Of a stretch of DNA of 64,000 nucleotides, positions 28,820 through 36,823 are shown piece by piece; positions within the stretch are counted from its first letter, which is position 1; each line of letters starts with the position of its first letter. The notes beneath the pieces were generated by a model. It did no database searches. It was given only the letters and a program-made list of their open reading frames with translations, and had not been told where the DNA came from. The position numbers and the translations under genes were made by a program. Origin of the DNA: Sphingomonas lutea (GTDB lineage Bacteria; Pseudomonadota; Alphaproteobacteria; Sphingomonadales; Sphingomonadaceae); the NCBI RefSeq assembly GCF_014396785.1, contig NZ_CP060718.1, positions 310,001 through 374,000 on the forward strand. The letters are read 5' to 3'.

Positions 28820-29157
28820 ATGGCGTACAAGAAGGTTTGTCTGGCTGTGGCCGCGGTCGCGATGATGGCACCGCCGGCGTTTGCTTCCGGCAATGCGCAA
28901 AGCGGCCTGACGGTCGGCAATTGCATCTCCGACATCGTTTACGGCAACGAGCCAAACATGGCTGACGGCAGCCCCGGCGGTCCGGCCGAGCAGGCGCCGG
29001 GCACGAAGGGGGCAACGTCCTTCCGACCCAATCGCCGGGCCCGTTCGTGAACAACCCCAACGATCCCGACAATCCGACCCGCGGCCGTTCGGTCGGGCAG
29101 TTCATGCAGGACGGGATTAATATTCCGGAAGCTTGCCGGACCGCCTTCGGCAACTAG
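28820..29157 (+). CDS. Small secreted protein, frameshifted
   Basis: The start (ATG 28820, behind AAGGAG) opens a signal peptide MAYKKVCLAVAAVAMMAPPAFA. The frame runs ASGNAQSGLTVGNCISDIVYGNEPNMADG to a five-G run at 29008-29012 and then goes out of frame, hitting a premature stop at 29050. Adding one G gives a 112-aa protein ending FMQDGINIPEACRTAFGN, with stop at 29155-29157. The restored sequence is clearly better coding (NPNDPDNPTRGRSVG). It has two Cys that could pair. Function unknown. Confidence 0.7.
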
Positions 29158-29177
29158 ACCGCTGGTAATCCGCCGTT

Positions 29178-29196
29178 GTTATTGATAATCACTCGC
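29178..29196. promoter_or_regulatory. Fur-like box upstream of feoA
   Basis: GTTATTGATAATCACTCGC contains the exact central nonamer TGATAATCA of the 19-bp Fur consensus (GATAATGATAATCATTATC) with about 14 of 19 matches overall. It ends 1 bp before the feoA start codon and thus would cover the promoter or ribosome binding region. The assignment agrees with an iron-transport operon downstream; the matched count is by eye. Confidence 0.55.
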
Positions 29197-29197
29197 A

Positions 29198-29476
29198 ATG
29201 ACAGCGGCGGTCACCACCGACCAATTTGCGATCCCGCTCGACCGGCTGACGCTCGGCACCCGGGCGCGCATCGTCGGCATCGATTGGGCGCTGCTTGGCG
29301 AGTCCGAGGCCGCGCGCTTGCGCCATTTCGGCTTCGATGAGGGCGTGTCGGTCCAGCCGTTGCATTGCGGACCGTTCGGCCGCGACCCGATCGCGATTCG
29401 CGTCGGCCGAATGATGGTGGCGATCCGCCGCCGCCACGCCGTCGCGGTCCAAGTCACTCCGTTACCGCAACAGTGA
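29198..29476 (+). CDS. feoA: Ferrous iron transport protein FeoA
   Basis: A 92-aa SH3-like protein: LDRLTLGTRARIVGIDW at the N-terminal half, then LRHFGFDEGVSVQPLH and IAIRVGRMMVAIRRRHAVAV, the standard FeoA pattern. FeoA is a small cytoplasmic partner needed for FeoB activity. It overlaps the feoB start by GTGA, so translation is coupled. A Fur-like box precedes it. Confidence 0.92.
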   Translation: MTAAVTTDQFAIPLDRLTLGTRARIVGIDWALLGESEAARLRHFGFDEGVSVQPLHCGPFGRDPIAIRVGRMMVAIRRRHAVAVQVTPLPQQ

Positions 29477-31320
29477 ACCCGCTTCCGCTAGTTGCGGTCG
29501 CCGGCAGCCCCAATGCCGGCAAGAGCGCCCTGTTCAACGCGCTGACCGGTGCGCGGCAGAAGGTCGGCAATTATCCTGGCGTGACGGTCGAACGGCATTC
29601 GGGGCGCTTGGTGCTCGGTGATGGCCGACCGGCGGAGCTGATCGACCTGCCCGGCGCCTACAGCCTAGAGCCTGCGAGTCCCGACGAGGCCGTCACCCGC
29701 GACGTTTTACTTGGCGCGCAGAAGGGGGAACGCCGCCCTGATGCGTTGCTGATCGTCCTCGACGCGTCGAACCTCGACAACCACCTGCGCTTTGCGTTGC
29801 AGCTGATCGCATTGGAACTGCCGACCGTCGTGGCGCTTAACATGGTCGACCTGGCGCGCCGCGACGGGCTCGAGCTCGATGCCCGGGTGCTTGAACGCAA
29901 ACTTGGCGTGCCGGTGATCGAAACCGTCGCAGTGCGCCGTCGTGGAATCGCGGAATTGCAGGCAGCGCTCGACGCAATGATCGCCAATCCGCGCCCCGGA
30001 CTTCCGGTCGGGGACGGCGGCGACCTGCTGCACGTGCAGCGCCGTGCGCGGGACATCGCGGCCGCCGCGGTGGTCAGCGAAACACCGGTGCGGCGCTGGA
30101 CCCACCGGCTCGATTCGCTGCTTCTCCACCCAGTCGCCGGTCCCGTCATCCTGGCGGCAATCATGTTCGTCATGTTCCAGGCGGTCTTCGCCTGGAGCGA
30201 GGCGCCCGTGGCGTGGATCGAAAGCGGAATGGCCGCGCTGGCCGAGGCGGCGATCGCGACCATCCCCGATGTCGTGCTGCGGTCTCTCGTGGTTGACGGG
30301 CTTATCGCCGGCGTTGGTGCAGTTGTCGTGTTCCTGCCGCAGATCCTGATCCTATTCCTCTTCATCCTCATGCTCGAAGGCACCGGCTACATGGTCCGCG
30401 CCGCCTTTCTGATGGACAAATTGATGCATGGCGCGGGACTGTCTGGCCGCGCCTTCATCCCCTTGCTGTCGAGCTTTGCCTGCGCGGTGCCCGGGATCAT
30501 GGCGACGCGCACGATCGACGACCCCAAGGACCGCCTGACGACGATTCTTGTTGCGCCTTTGATGACCTGCTCGGCGCGCCTGCCGGTCTACACCCTGATC
30601 ATCGCCGCCTTCATTCCCGACCGCGATGTCGGCCCGGGCATCGGCCTGCAGGGGCTGGTCATGTTCGGCCTGTATATCGCCGGCATCGCCGGTGCGCTTC
30701 TCGCCGCTTATGCGCTCCGCCGCGGGGTGATGAAGGGCAGCGGCGGCGGGTTCATGATGGAACTGCCGAAATATCAGTGGCCGCAGTTCAAGGATGTTCT
30801 CATCGGCCTGTGGCAGCGCGCGGCGATCTTCCTCAAGCGCGCGGGCACAATCATCCTTGGCACGACCGTGCTTTTGTGGGCGCTGGCAAGCTTCCCCCAG
30901 GCGCGCCCGGGCGAGAGCCAGGTCGAAGCGTCGATCGCCGGCAAGATCGCCAACGGGATCGAGGTGGTCGTCCGCCCGATCGGCTTCAACCACGATATCG
31001 CGCTTGCCCTGCTTCCGGCGATGGCCGCCCGCGAAGTGGCGGTCAGCGCCATCGCCACGGTCTATTCGATCGACGCCACCGACGAGGAAGCGGCGAGCCG
31101 CACGCTCGCCGAACGGCTCCAGGGCCGCTGGTCGCTGGCCACCGCGCTGGCCTTCCTCGCCTGGTTCGTGTTCGCCCCGCAATGCATCTCGACCATTGCC
31201 GTGACGCGGCGCGAGACGAACAGCTGGCGCTGGCCGCTTTTCATGGTCAGCTATCTTTTTGTGCTCGCCTACATCGCGGCGGGCGCGACCTACTGGACGG
31301 CGGTCGCGCTAGGTTTATAG
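29473..31320 (+). CDS. feoB: Ferrous iron transporter FeoB
   Basis: FeoB imports Fe2+ through the inner membrane. The 615-aa protein has the N-terminal G-domain (GSPNAGKSALFNALTG, GNYPGVTVERHSG, DLPGAYSL, NMVD) followed by a guanine-dissociation-inhibitor-like helical part and the Gate/core membrane domain with the conserved Cys-containing motifs FACAVPGIMATRT and LVAPLMTCSARLPVYTL. It is shorter than E. coli FeoB (773 aa) but within the compact family size. The GTG start at 29473 overlaps feoA. No feoC is visible. Confidence 0.96.
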   Translation: MNPLPLVAVAGSPNAGKSALFNALTGARQKVGNYPGVTVERHSGRLVLGDGRPAELIDLPGAYSLEPASPDEAVTRDVLLGAQKGERRPDALLIVLDASNLDNHLRFALQLIALELPTVVALNMVDLARRDGLELDARVLERKLGVPVIETVAVRRRGIAELQAALDAMIANPRPGLPVGDGGDLLHVQRRARDIAAAAVVSETPVRRWTHRLDSLLLHPVAGPVILAAIMFVMFQAVFAWSEAPVAWIESGMAALAEAAIATIPDVVLRSLVVDGLIAGVGAVVVFLPQILILFLFILMLEGTGYMVRAAFLMDKLMHGAGLSGRAFIPLLSSFACAVPGIMATRTIDDPKDRLTTILVAPLMTCSARLPVYTLIIAAFIPDRDVGPGIGLQGLVMFGLYIAGIAGALLAAYALRRGVMKGSGGGFMMELPKYQWPQFKDVLIGLWQRAAIFLKRAGTIILGTTVLLWALASFPQARPGESQVEASIAGKIANGIEVVVRPIGFNHDIALALLPAMAAREVAVSAIATVYSIDATDEEAASRTLAERLQGRWSLATALAFLAWFVFAPQCISTIAVTRRETNSWRWPLFMVSYLFVLAYIAAGATYWTAVALGL

Positions 31321-31350
31321 CTGCCCTCAAGCACGAGAGGAGACAGTGGA

Positions 31351-31848
31351 ATGGCGGGCGTGAACAAGGTGATCCTGGTCGGCAATCTCGGCGCGGACCC
31401 GGAGGCGCGGTCGCTCAACAACGGCGGCGAAGTGGTCAACATGCGCGTCGCCACGTCGGAAAACTGGAAGGACCGCGACGGCAACCGCCAGGAACGGACC
31501 GAATGGCACAATGTCACCATTTTCAACGAGAATCTCGGCCGGGTCGCCAAAAGCTATTTGAAAAAGGGCTCGAAGGTCTATCTCGAAGGCCAGCTCCAGA
31601 CCCGCAAGTGGCAGGACCAGTCGGGTAACGACCGCTACACCACCGAAATCGTGCTCCAGCGCTTCCGCGGCGAACTCGTCCTGCTCGACAGCCGCGGCGA
31701 AGGCGGCGGTGGCGGCGGCAGCTATGGCGATGACGACGGCGCATTCGGCGGCTTCAGTGGGGGTGGCGGCGGCGGATCGTCCCGCCCGCAATCGCGCCCA
31801 CAGCCGGCGGCATTCGATACCGACCTCGACGACGACGTTCCGTTCTAA
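31351..31848 (+). CDS. ssb: Single-stranded DNA-binding protein
   Basis: The 165-aa protein has an N-terminal OB fold ([20 protein letters not shown], then [20 protein letters not shown]), a Gly-rich flexible linker (residues ~115-145) and the acidic tip DDDVPF that recruits DNA-repair and replication partners. Length and layout are standard. It is convergent with the DUF177 gene, 15 bp away. Confidence 0.98.
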   Translation: MAGVNKVILVGNLGADPEARSLNNGGEVVNMRVATSENWKDRDGNRQERTEWHNVTIFNENLGRVAKSYLKKGSKVYLEGQLQTRKWQDQSGNDRYTTEIVLQRFRGELVLLDSRGEGGGGGGSYGDDDGAFGGFSGGGGGGSSRPQSRPQPAAFDTDLDDDVPF

Positions 31849-31863
31849 GTCCGCCGGACGGTT

Positions 31864-32385
31864 CTAGGTCTCGCCACCGCCCTTGAGCCGCGCCAGCACG
31901 GCGAAGGGGCTGGCTTGCTCCTCGGTCATCACGCCGGCTTCCTTGAGCGTTGCCTCGGCGCCCGCGCTGCGCGGGTAGGGGTCGATGCTCAGCGCCAGCG
32001 TATCGGCGATGGCGCTGCCGAGGTCGATGGTCGCGCCATCGTGGAAGACGACGTCGCAGTCCTCGGCGCCAAGCTCGATCTCCTCGTCGTGACCCGTGCT
32101 GCCCGGATCGCGCATGAACAGGATGTCGAACGGCGCGTCGACGTGCGCCGCCACGGGATCGCCGGTGACCACGCACGCCTGAGTCAGCGCGGCGCCGAGC
32201 CGACCCTGCGCGCGAACCGACTCCTTGCCGCACGTCAGCACCGCGTGCGCCTCGAGCCGGTCGAGCCCGTCGAGCCCGAGCCGTTCGGCGATGGCCGCGC
32301 ATTCGTTGTCATTGGCGGTCAAGTCGATGCGGTCGCCATCGCGCAACTGATCGAGGCGCAGGTCATGGGCGAAGTCGTCGCTCAT
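31864..32385 (-). CDS. DUF177 (YceD-like) protein
   Basis: The 173-aa protein begins MSDDFAHDLRLDQL and contains QACVVTGDPVAAHVDAPFDI, the single-Cys form of the DUF177 signature (CxRCLxP in others), and the acidic C-terminal motif YPRSAGAEATL. DUF177 proteins are linked to 23S rRNA maturation and usually precede rpmF; rpmF is not here. It is translated by overlap (ATGA) with the cytochrome bc1 chaperone gene upstream, a pairing typical for alphaproteobacteria. Confidence 0.88.
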   Translation of the reverse strand: MSDDFAHDLRLDQLRDGDRIDLTANDNECAAIAERLGLDGLDRLEAHAVLTCGKESVRAQGRLGAALTQACVVTGDPVAAHVDAPFDILFMRDPGSTGHDEEIELGAEDCDVVFHDGATIDLGSAIADTLALSIDPYPRSAGAEATLKEAGVMTEEQASPFAVLARLKGGGET

Positions 32386-32885
32386 GCGAATTTCCCCTCG
32401 GCGATCGCAGGTGCATCGGCGGCTTCGAGCCGCTGCCAAATGACGCGCAGCTCCTTACCCGCATGGGCGGCCGCGTCCGCCGCCACGTCCTCCGCATAGA
32501 GGCTTTCCCGGGCTGCGGCAGTCCAATCGCCGCCGTCCAGCGCGGTCCGCCAGATCTCAATTCGCCGGCTAAGCGCGCCGACCAGACGGCGGACGGTCTT
32601 GCCGAGGGTGGGGTCGCCGAGCCCAAGCTCGCGATGCTCCGACTCCATGACCTCGATGAAGCGCTCAGTCAGCGCGACCGATTCGCGCTGCGCGCCCAGT
32701 TGCTCCAGCCGGATCGTCACCAACGCGGCGATCGTCGACAGTACGCGAAAACGGCCATCGAGGTCGTCGGGCACGCCGCTCGCGACATACCAATGCGCCT
32801 TGCGCGCTTCGCGCGTCACCGCGTCGAACGCGGCAGCGCCGCGCGCCGGGTCGGCTGTTAATCCGGGGAACAGGAAGCGGAGCAT
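32382..32885 (-). CDS. Ubiquinol-cytochrome c chaperone family protein
   Basis: The 167-aa helical protein starts MLRFLFPGLTADP and contains ARKAHWYVASGVPDDLDGRF and the conserved FIEVMESEHRELGLGDPTLG, matching the UQCC/CBP3 family that helps assemble cytochrome bc1. It lies upstream of the DUF177 gene with an ATGA overlap and is divergent from bamE over 133 bp. Confidence 0.9.
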   Translation of the reverse strand: MLRFLFPGLTADPARGAAAFDAVTREARKAHWYVASGVPDDLDGRFRVLSTIAALVTIRLEQLGAQRESVALTERFIEVMESEHRELGLGDPTLGKTVRRLVGALSRRIEIWRTALDGGDWTAAARESLYAEDVAADAAAHAGKELRVIWQRLEAADAPAIAEGKFA

Positions 32886-33018
32886 AGGGTCTTTGCCTCT
32901 GGCGTGCGGCGGGCTTGCGCCGCCGGTCGCGGCCAGCATATTGAGCGGCGGCGGCGCGCAGGCAAGCCTGCGCATGCCGACGGGACGCCCCCGCAGGGCA
33001 ACGAAAGGTTCGACGATC

Positions 33019-33471
33019 ATGATCTTTGGGCGGTGGAAGCTTGCGGCGATGGCCGTCGCGGCGGTGGCGATGACCGGCTGCGCCGGCGTCAACATGCACA
33101 AGGGCGCAGTGATCGACGATCAGCTGGTCGCGACGATTCAGCCCGGCGTCGACAATAAGGCGTCGGTCGAAAAGCTGCTCGGCCGCCCGTCCTTCACCGG
33201 CCAATTCTCCGACACCGACTGGTATTATGTTGCGCGCGACACCAAGCAGGTCGCCTTCCGCAACCCCAGCGTCCTGCGGCAGACCGCGCTGCTGGTGCGC
33301 TTTGACCAGGGCGGCAACGTCGCCTCGATCCACCGTTCGGGAAAGGAACTGGTGGCATCGGTCGATCCGTCAAATCGCAGGACCCCGACCTTGGGCCGCG
33401 AACGCAGCTTCTTCGACGAGATCTTCGGCAATATTGGCTCGGTCGGCGCGGGCATGGCACCGGGCCAGTAA
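33019..33471 (+). CDS. bamE: Outer-membrane protein assembly factor BamE (SmpA/OmlA)
   Basis: The 150-aa lipoprotein has a signal with lipobox MTGC (GRWKLAAMAVAAVAMTGCAG), so it is anchored in the outer membrane. The SmpA/OmlA fold follows: LVATIQPGVDNKASVEKLLG, FTGQFSDTDWYYVARDTKQV and VVRF-like strands. BamE supports the BAM beta-barrel assembly machine. It is divergent from the bc1-chaperone gene. Confidence 0.93.
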   Translation: MIFGRWKLAAMAVAAVAMTGCAGVNMHKGAVIDDQLVATIQPGVDNKASVEKLLGRPSFTGQFSDTDWYYVARDTKQVAFRNPSVLRQTALLVRFDQGGNVASIHRSGKELVASVDPSNRRTPTLGRERSFFDEIFGNIGSVGAGMAPGQ

Positions 33472-33513
33472 GCGCCGCTTCCGCGTTTGACGCGAATCTC
33501 CTAAGCCGTCGCG

Positions 33514-34281
33514 ATGACCGCGACGCCTGAAGGCATGACCTACGCCGACTATCTGCGGCTCGACCAGCTGCTGACGGCGCAGCAACCCTTGTCCGACTTG
33601 CACGATGAAATGCTGTTCATCGTCATCCACCAGACCAAAGAGCTGTGGATGAAGCAGATGCTTCATGAGCTGGAGCTGGCGATTCGCTTCGTTGGGGACG
33701 ACCGGCTGGCCGAAGCTTATAAGTCGATGGCGCGGATCAGCCGGATCCAGGCGGTGATGACCTTGTCGTGGGACGTGCTGTCGACCCTGACCCCGGTCGA
33801 TTACCTCAAGTTCCGGCAAGTGCTCGGCACATCGTCGGGATTCCAGTCGGCGCAGTTCCGCGAGCTCGAGTTCCGGCTCGGGCTCAAGGAGGCGAACTTC
33901 GTCAACCATTATGAGGAAGGGAGCGAGGAACGCGCTCGCCTGACCCGTGCGCTGGAAGAGCCGAGCCTGCGCGATGCCGCGCAACAGGCCCTGCAGCGTG
34001 CCGGGTTCGACCTTGGCGACGGCTCGGTGGATGCGCTCGCGGCCGCGTGGCTTCAGGTCTATCGCGACGCCGACCGCTGGTTCGACCTCTACGAGCTGGC
34101 GGAAAAGCTGGTCGATATCGACGATGCGCTTGCCGGCTGGCGGCACAAGCATGTGCTGACGGTCGAACGGATTATCGGCAGCCGCCCGGGCACCGGCGGC
34201 TCAGCTGGCGCGCCTTACTTGCGAGCGACCCTGTCCAAACGCGTGTTCCCCGAATTGTGGGCGCTAAGGACCGATCTTTGA
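33514..34281 (+). CDS. kynA: Tryptophan 2,3-dioxygenase
   Basis: This heme enzyme opens the indole ring of L-tryptophan to N-formylkynurenine. The 255-aa protein has MTYADYLRLDQLL, the distal-site motif HDEMLFIVIHQTKELWMKQM and GTSSGFQSAQFRELEFRLG, and the proximal heme His in GWRHKHVLTVERIIGSRPGTG, given in part as HKHVLTVERIIGSRPGTG. Size matches bacterial TDO. The stop overlaps the TTG start of the next gene (TTGA). Confidence 0.96.
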   Translation: MTATPEGMTYADYLRLDQLLTAQQPLSDLHDEMLFIVIHQTKELWMKQMLHELELAIRFVGDDRLAEAYKSMARISRIQAVMTLSWDVLSTLTPVDYLKFRQVLGTSSGFQSAQFRELEFRLGLKEANFVNHYEEGSEERARLTRALEEPSLRDAAQQALQRAGFDLGDGSVDALAAAWLQVYRDADRWFDLYELAEKLVDIDDALAGWRHKHVLTVERIIGSRPGTGGSAGAPYLRATLSKRVFPELWALRTDL

Positions 34282-35432
34282 GCTCTAAAGCGCTGTTCTC
34301 GCGAAGCTTGGCGGCCGATCCCGAACGGCTGCACTTCGCCGCGCACAGCCATCATCTATGGCCGGACGCCAGTTACGACGGCCAGGTCGAATGCTGGACC
34401 GACGCCGCGCAGCTGGCCGACCGCAAGTGGGATCGCATCATGGGCGAGGTGTGGCCTGAGGCGCAGCACCATGTCGCACGGGAACTTGGTACCGACGATC
34501 CCGACAGCATCGTCTTTTCGTCCAACACCCACGACTTCCTCGTACGGCTTTTCTCGGCGCGCTCGCGACCAGCGCCCCTCCGGGTGCTGACCAGCGACGG
34601 CGAGTTCCACAGCGCGCGGCGCCAGTTCGCGCGGTGGGAGGAGGCGGGGGAGATCGCGGTCGAGCGCGTTCCCGCCGCGCCGTTTGACGACTTCGCCGAA
34701 CGCTTCCTCGATCGCGCGCGGGCAGGTGGGCACGACCTCATCATGGTCAGCCAGGTCCTGTTCGGCAGCGGTCGCTTGTTCGACCGGGTTGCCGACCTCG
34801 CAGCGCTCGCTGCGCCCGATGGACCGTGGGTCGTCATCGACGGCTATCACGCCTTCATGGCCGTCGAGGCGCCGTTCGATGCGGTATCGGCAAGCTCGGC
34901 CTTCTACCTTGGCGGCGGATATAAATATGCGATGGCCGGGGAAGGGCTTGGCTTCCTCCATGCACCGCCCGGCTTCGGTGCGCGACCGACGATCACCGGA
35001 TGGTATGCGGAGTTTGAGGATTTACGCCTGCCGCCGGGCAGCGTCGGCTATGCCAAGGACGCGCGCCGCTTCCTCGGTGCGACGTTCGATCCGTCCGGGC
35101 TCTATCGCTTCAATGCCGTTCGCCGCATGCTCGACGACAACGCTCTGACGACCGTGCGAATCAGCGCGCATGTCGCTGCGCTTCAGGCACAGTTGCTAGA
35201 CGCGCTACGCGGCGCGGTGGCGGAGGCCGAGTTGCTCAATCCGGTCGACGGCGGCGCGCACGCGCGATTCCTCGCTTTTCGCGACCCCCGGGCGCAGGAT
35301 TGGTACGCGAAGCTCAAGACGCAGAATTGCATCACCGACGTGCGCGGCGACGTGCTTCGCATCGGCTTTGGCATCTACCAGGACGAAGCGGACGTCGATC
35401 GGTTGATCGACCTGTTAAGGAGGCTCGGTTGA
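34278..35432 (+). CDS. Class V aminotransferase-fold PLP enzyme, kynureninase-like
   Basis: The 384-aa protein has a class V PLP fold: substrate region LHFAAHSHHLWPDA, cofactor-region Ser/Thr FSSNTHDFLVRLF, Asp motif VVIDGYHAFMAV, and the likely Schiff-base Lys in GGGYKYAMAGEGLGF. The sequence is related to but not the same as classical kynureninase (~410 aa). Placement between kynA and a transporter supports a role in kynurenine breakdown. The start must be TTG at 34278: it overlaps the kynA stop and no ATG or GTG suits. Neither formamidase (kynB) nor anthranilate genes are next to it. Confidence 0.75.
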   Translation: MSSKALFSRSLAADPERLHFAAHSHHLWPDASYDGQVECWTDAAQLADRKWDRIMGEVWPEAQHHVARELGTDDPDSIVFSSNTHDFLVRLFSARSRPAPLRVLTSDGEFHSARRQFARWEEAGEIAVERVPAAPFDDFAERFLDRARAGGHDLIMVSQVLFGSGRLFDRVADLAALAAPDGPWVVIDGYHAFMAVEAPFDAVSASSAFYLGGGYKYAMAGEGLGFLHAPPGFGARPTITGWYAEFEDLRLPPGSVGYAKDARRFLGATFDPSGLYRFNAVRRMLDDNALTTVRISAHVAALQAQLLDALRGAVAEAELLNPVDGGAHARFLAFRDPRAQDWYAKLKTQNCITDVRGDVLRIGFGIYQDEADVDRLIDLLRRLG

Positions 35433-36726
35433 ACGCGATCAAATCGGACGTGCCGCGCGGAAGCGGCCTGGTGCTCGCGCTGCTCCTCCTCGCCTACATC
35501 TTCAACTTCCTCGACCGACAGATCCTCGGCATCCTCGCCGGGCCGATCATCGTTGACCTGAAGCTGACCGATGCCGAGTTCGGCGCCATCGCCGGCCTTT
35601 CCTTCGCCATTCTTTATTCGGTGCTCGGCGTCCCCCTCGGCCTTCTTGCCGACCGTACCAGCCGCAGCCGCGTCGTCGCCGGTTCGCTCGTCGTGTGGAG
35701 TGCTTTCACCGCCTTGTGCGGCACTGCGACCAGCTTTGCGCAATTGTTCTTCTACCGGCTCGGCGTCGGCGTCGGTGAAGCCGGCGGGGTTGCGCCATCC
35801 TATGCGCTGATCGCGGATTATTATCCCCCGAACGGCGGGCACGGGCGCTCGCCATCTTCTCGCTCGGCATTCCGCTCGGGCTCGCACTCGGCACGCTGAT
35901 TGGCGCCTACCTTGCCGCCTGGGTGAATTGGCGCGCCGCCTTCCTGACCATGGGCATCGCCGGAATCGCGCTGGCGCCGATCATGCTGTATTTCGTGCGC
36001 GACAAGCCGCGGCCGATCGGTGCCACAAGCGCTCCACTCGCCTCCACCTTCGCGATCATCGCTCGCAAGCCGAGCTTTTGGCTGATGGCGATTGCCGCTT
36101 CGCTAAGCTCGCTCGCCGGCTACGGCCTGGCCTTGTGGACGCCCTCGGTGCTCGAACGCAGCTTCGGCTTCACGTTGATCGAGCGCGGGCAGTTCCTCGC
36201 CGCGATCTTCCTCATCGGCGGCACCGCGGGAGTGTTCGCCGGCGGCTGGCTGGCGGACCGGCTGGGGCAGGGCGACCGGCGCTGGTATGCGCGCCTTCCG
36301 GCGATCGCGTGGCTGATCACCGCACCCTTGTTCGCGTTCGGCCTGTTGTCGACCGACCCGATCTTGGCCTGGGCGCTTCTGCTGATACCCAATGCGCTCA
36401 ACATCCTGTGGCTTGGCCCCGTCACCACCGCCGTCCAGCATCTCGTCGCGGCGCCGATGCGGTCGACCGCTTCGGCGAGCTTTCTGCTGATCAACAACCT
36501 CATCGGCCTGGGTGTCGGCCCGACGCTGATCGGGGCCCTGTCGGAGCTGTTCAAGGCTCGCTTCGGCACCGAGGCGCTGCGCTACGCCGCAGTCAGCGTG
36601 GTCGGCTTCTACGTCCTGGCGGCGTTGCTGATGTTGCTGGCGGTGCGCCGCCTGCGCGACGATTGGGTCGAGGAACCCGTCAGCTCGTATACGGCGAGTA
36701 AGTCCCTGAACGAACGGGACATTTGA
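35429..36726 (+). CDS. MFS transporter (spinster-like), frameshifted
   Basis: The start is TTG at 35429, overlapping the previous stop (TTGA), with AAGGAGG at 35418-35424. The first 130 residues show MFS features (FNFLDRQILGILAGPI, GLLADRTSRSRVVAGS) before the frame breaks at a five-C run (35825-35829). One added C restores ALIADYYPPERRARALAIFS and joins to WRAAFLTMGIAG and the rest, giving 432 aa and about 12 TM helices with the expected A-type motif. It completes a kynA-PLP enzyme-transporter unit; export or uptake of an aromatic catabolite is inferred. Confidence 0.85.
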
Positions 36727-36823
36727 GGTTCACCCTAGTGCGGTAGCCTGCAAGGTCTACCCGACAACCTGTGGGAACGGCGCGGCTGACGGGCCGTTCT
36801 TGTCGTTCGGAAGGAGATTTATC

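Noticed and set aside
36775-36799. GAACGGC/GCCGTTC hairpin before the repeat protein as MFS terminator
   Set aside because: The stem is only 7 bp with an 11-nt loop and no T-run; too weak to list as a terminator.
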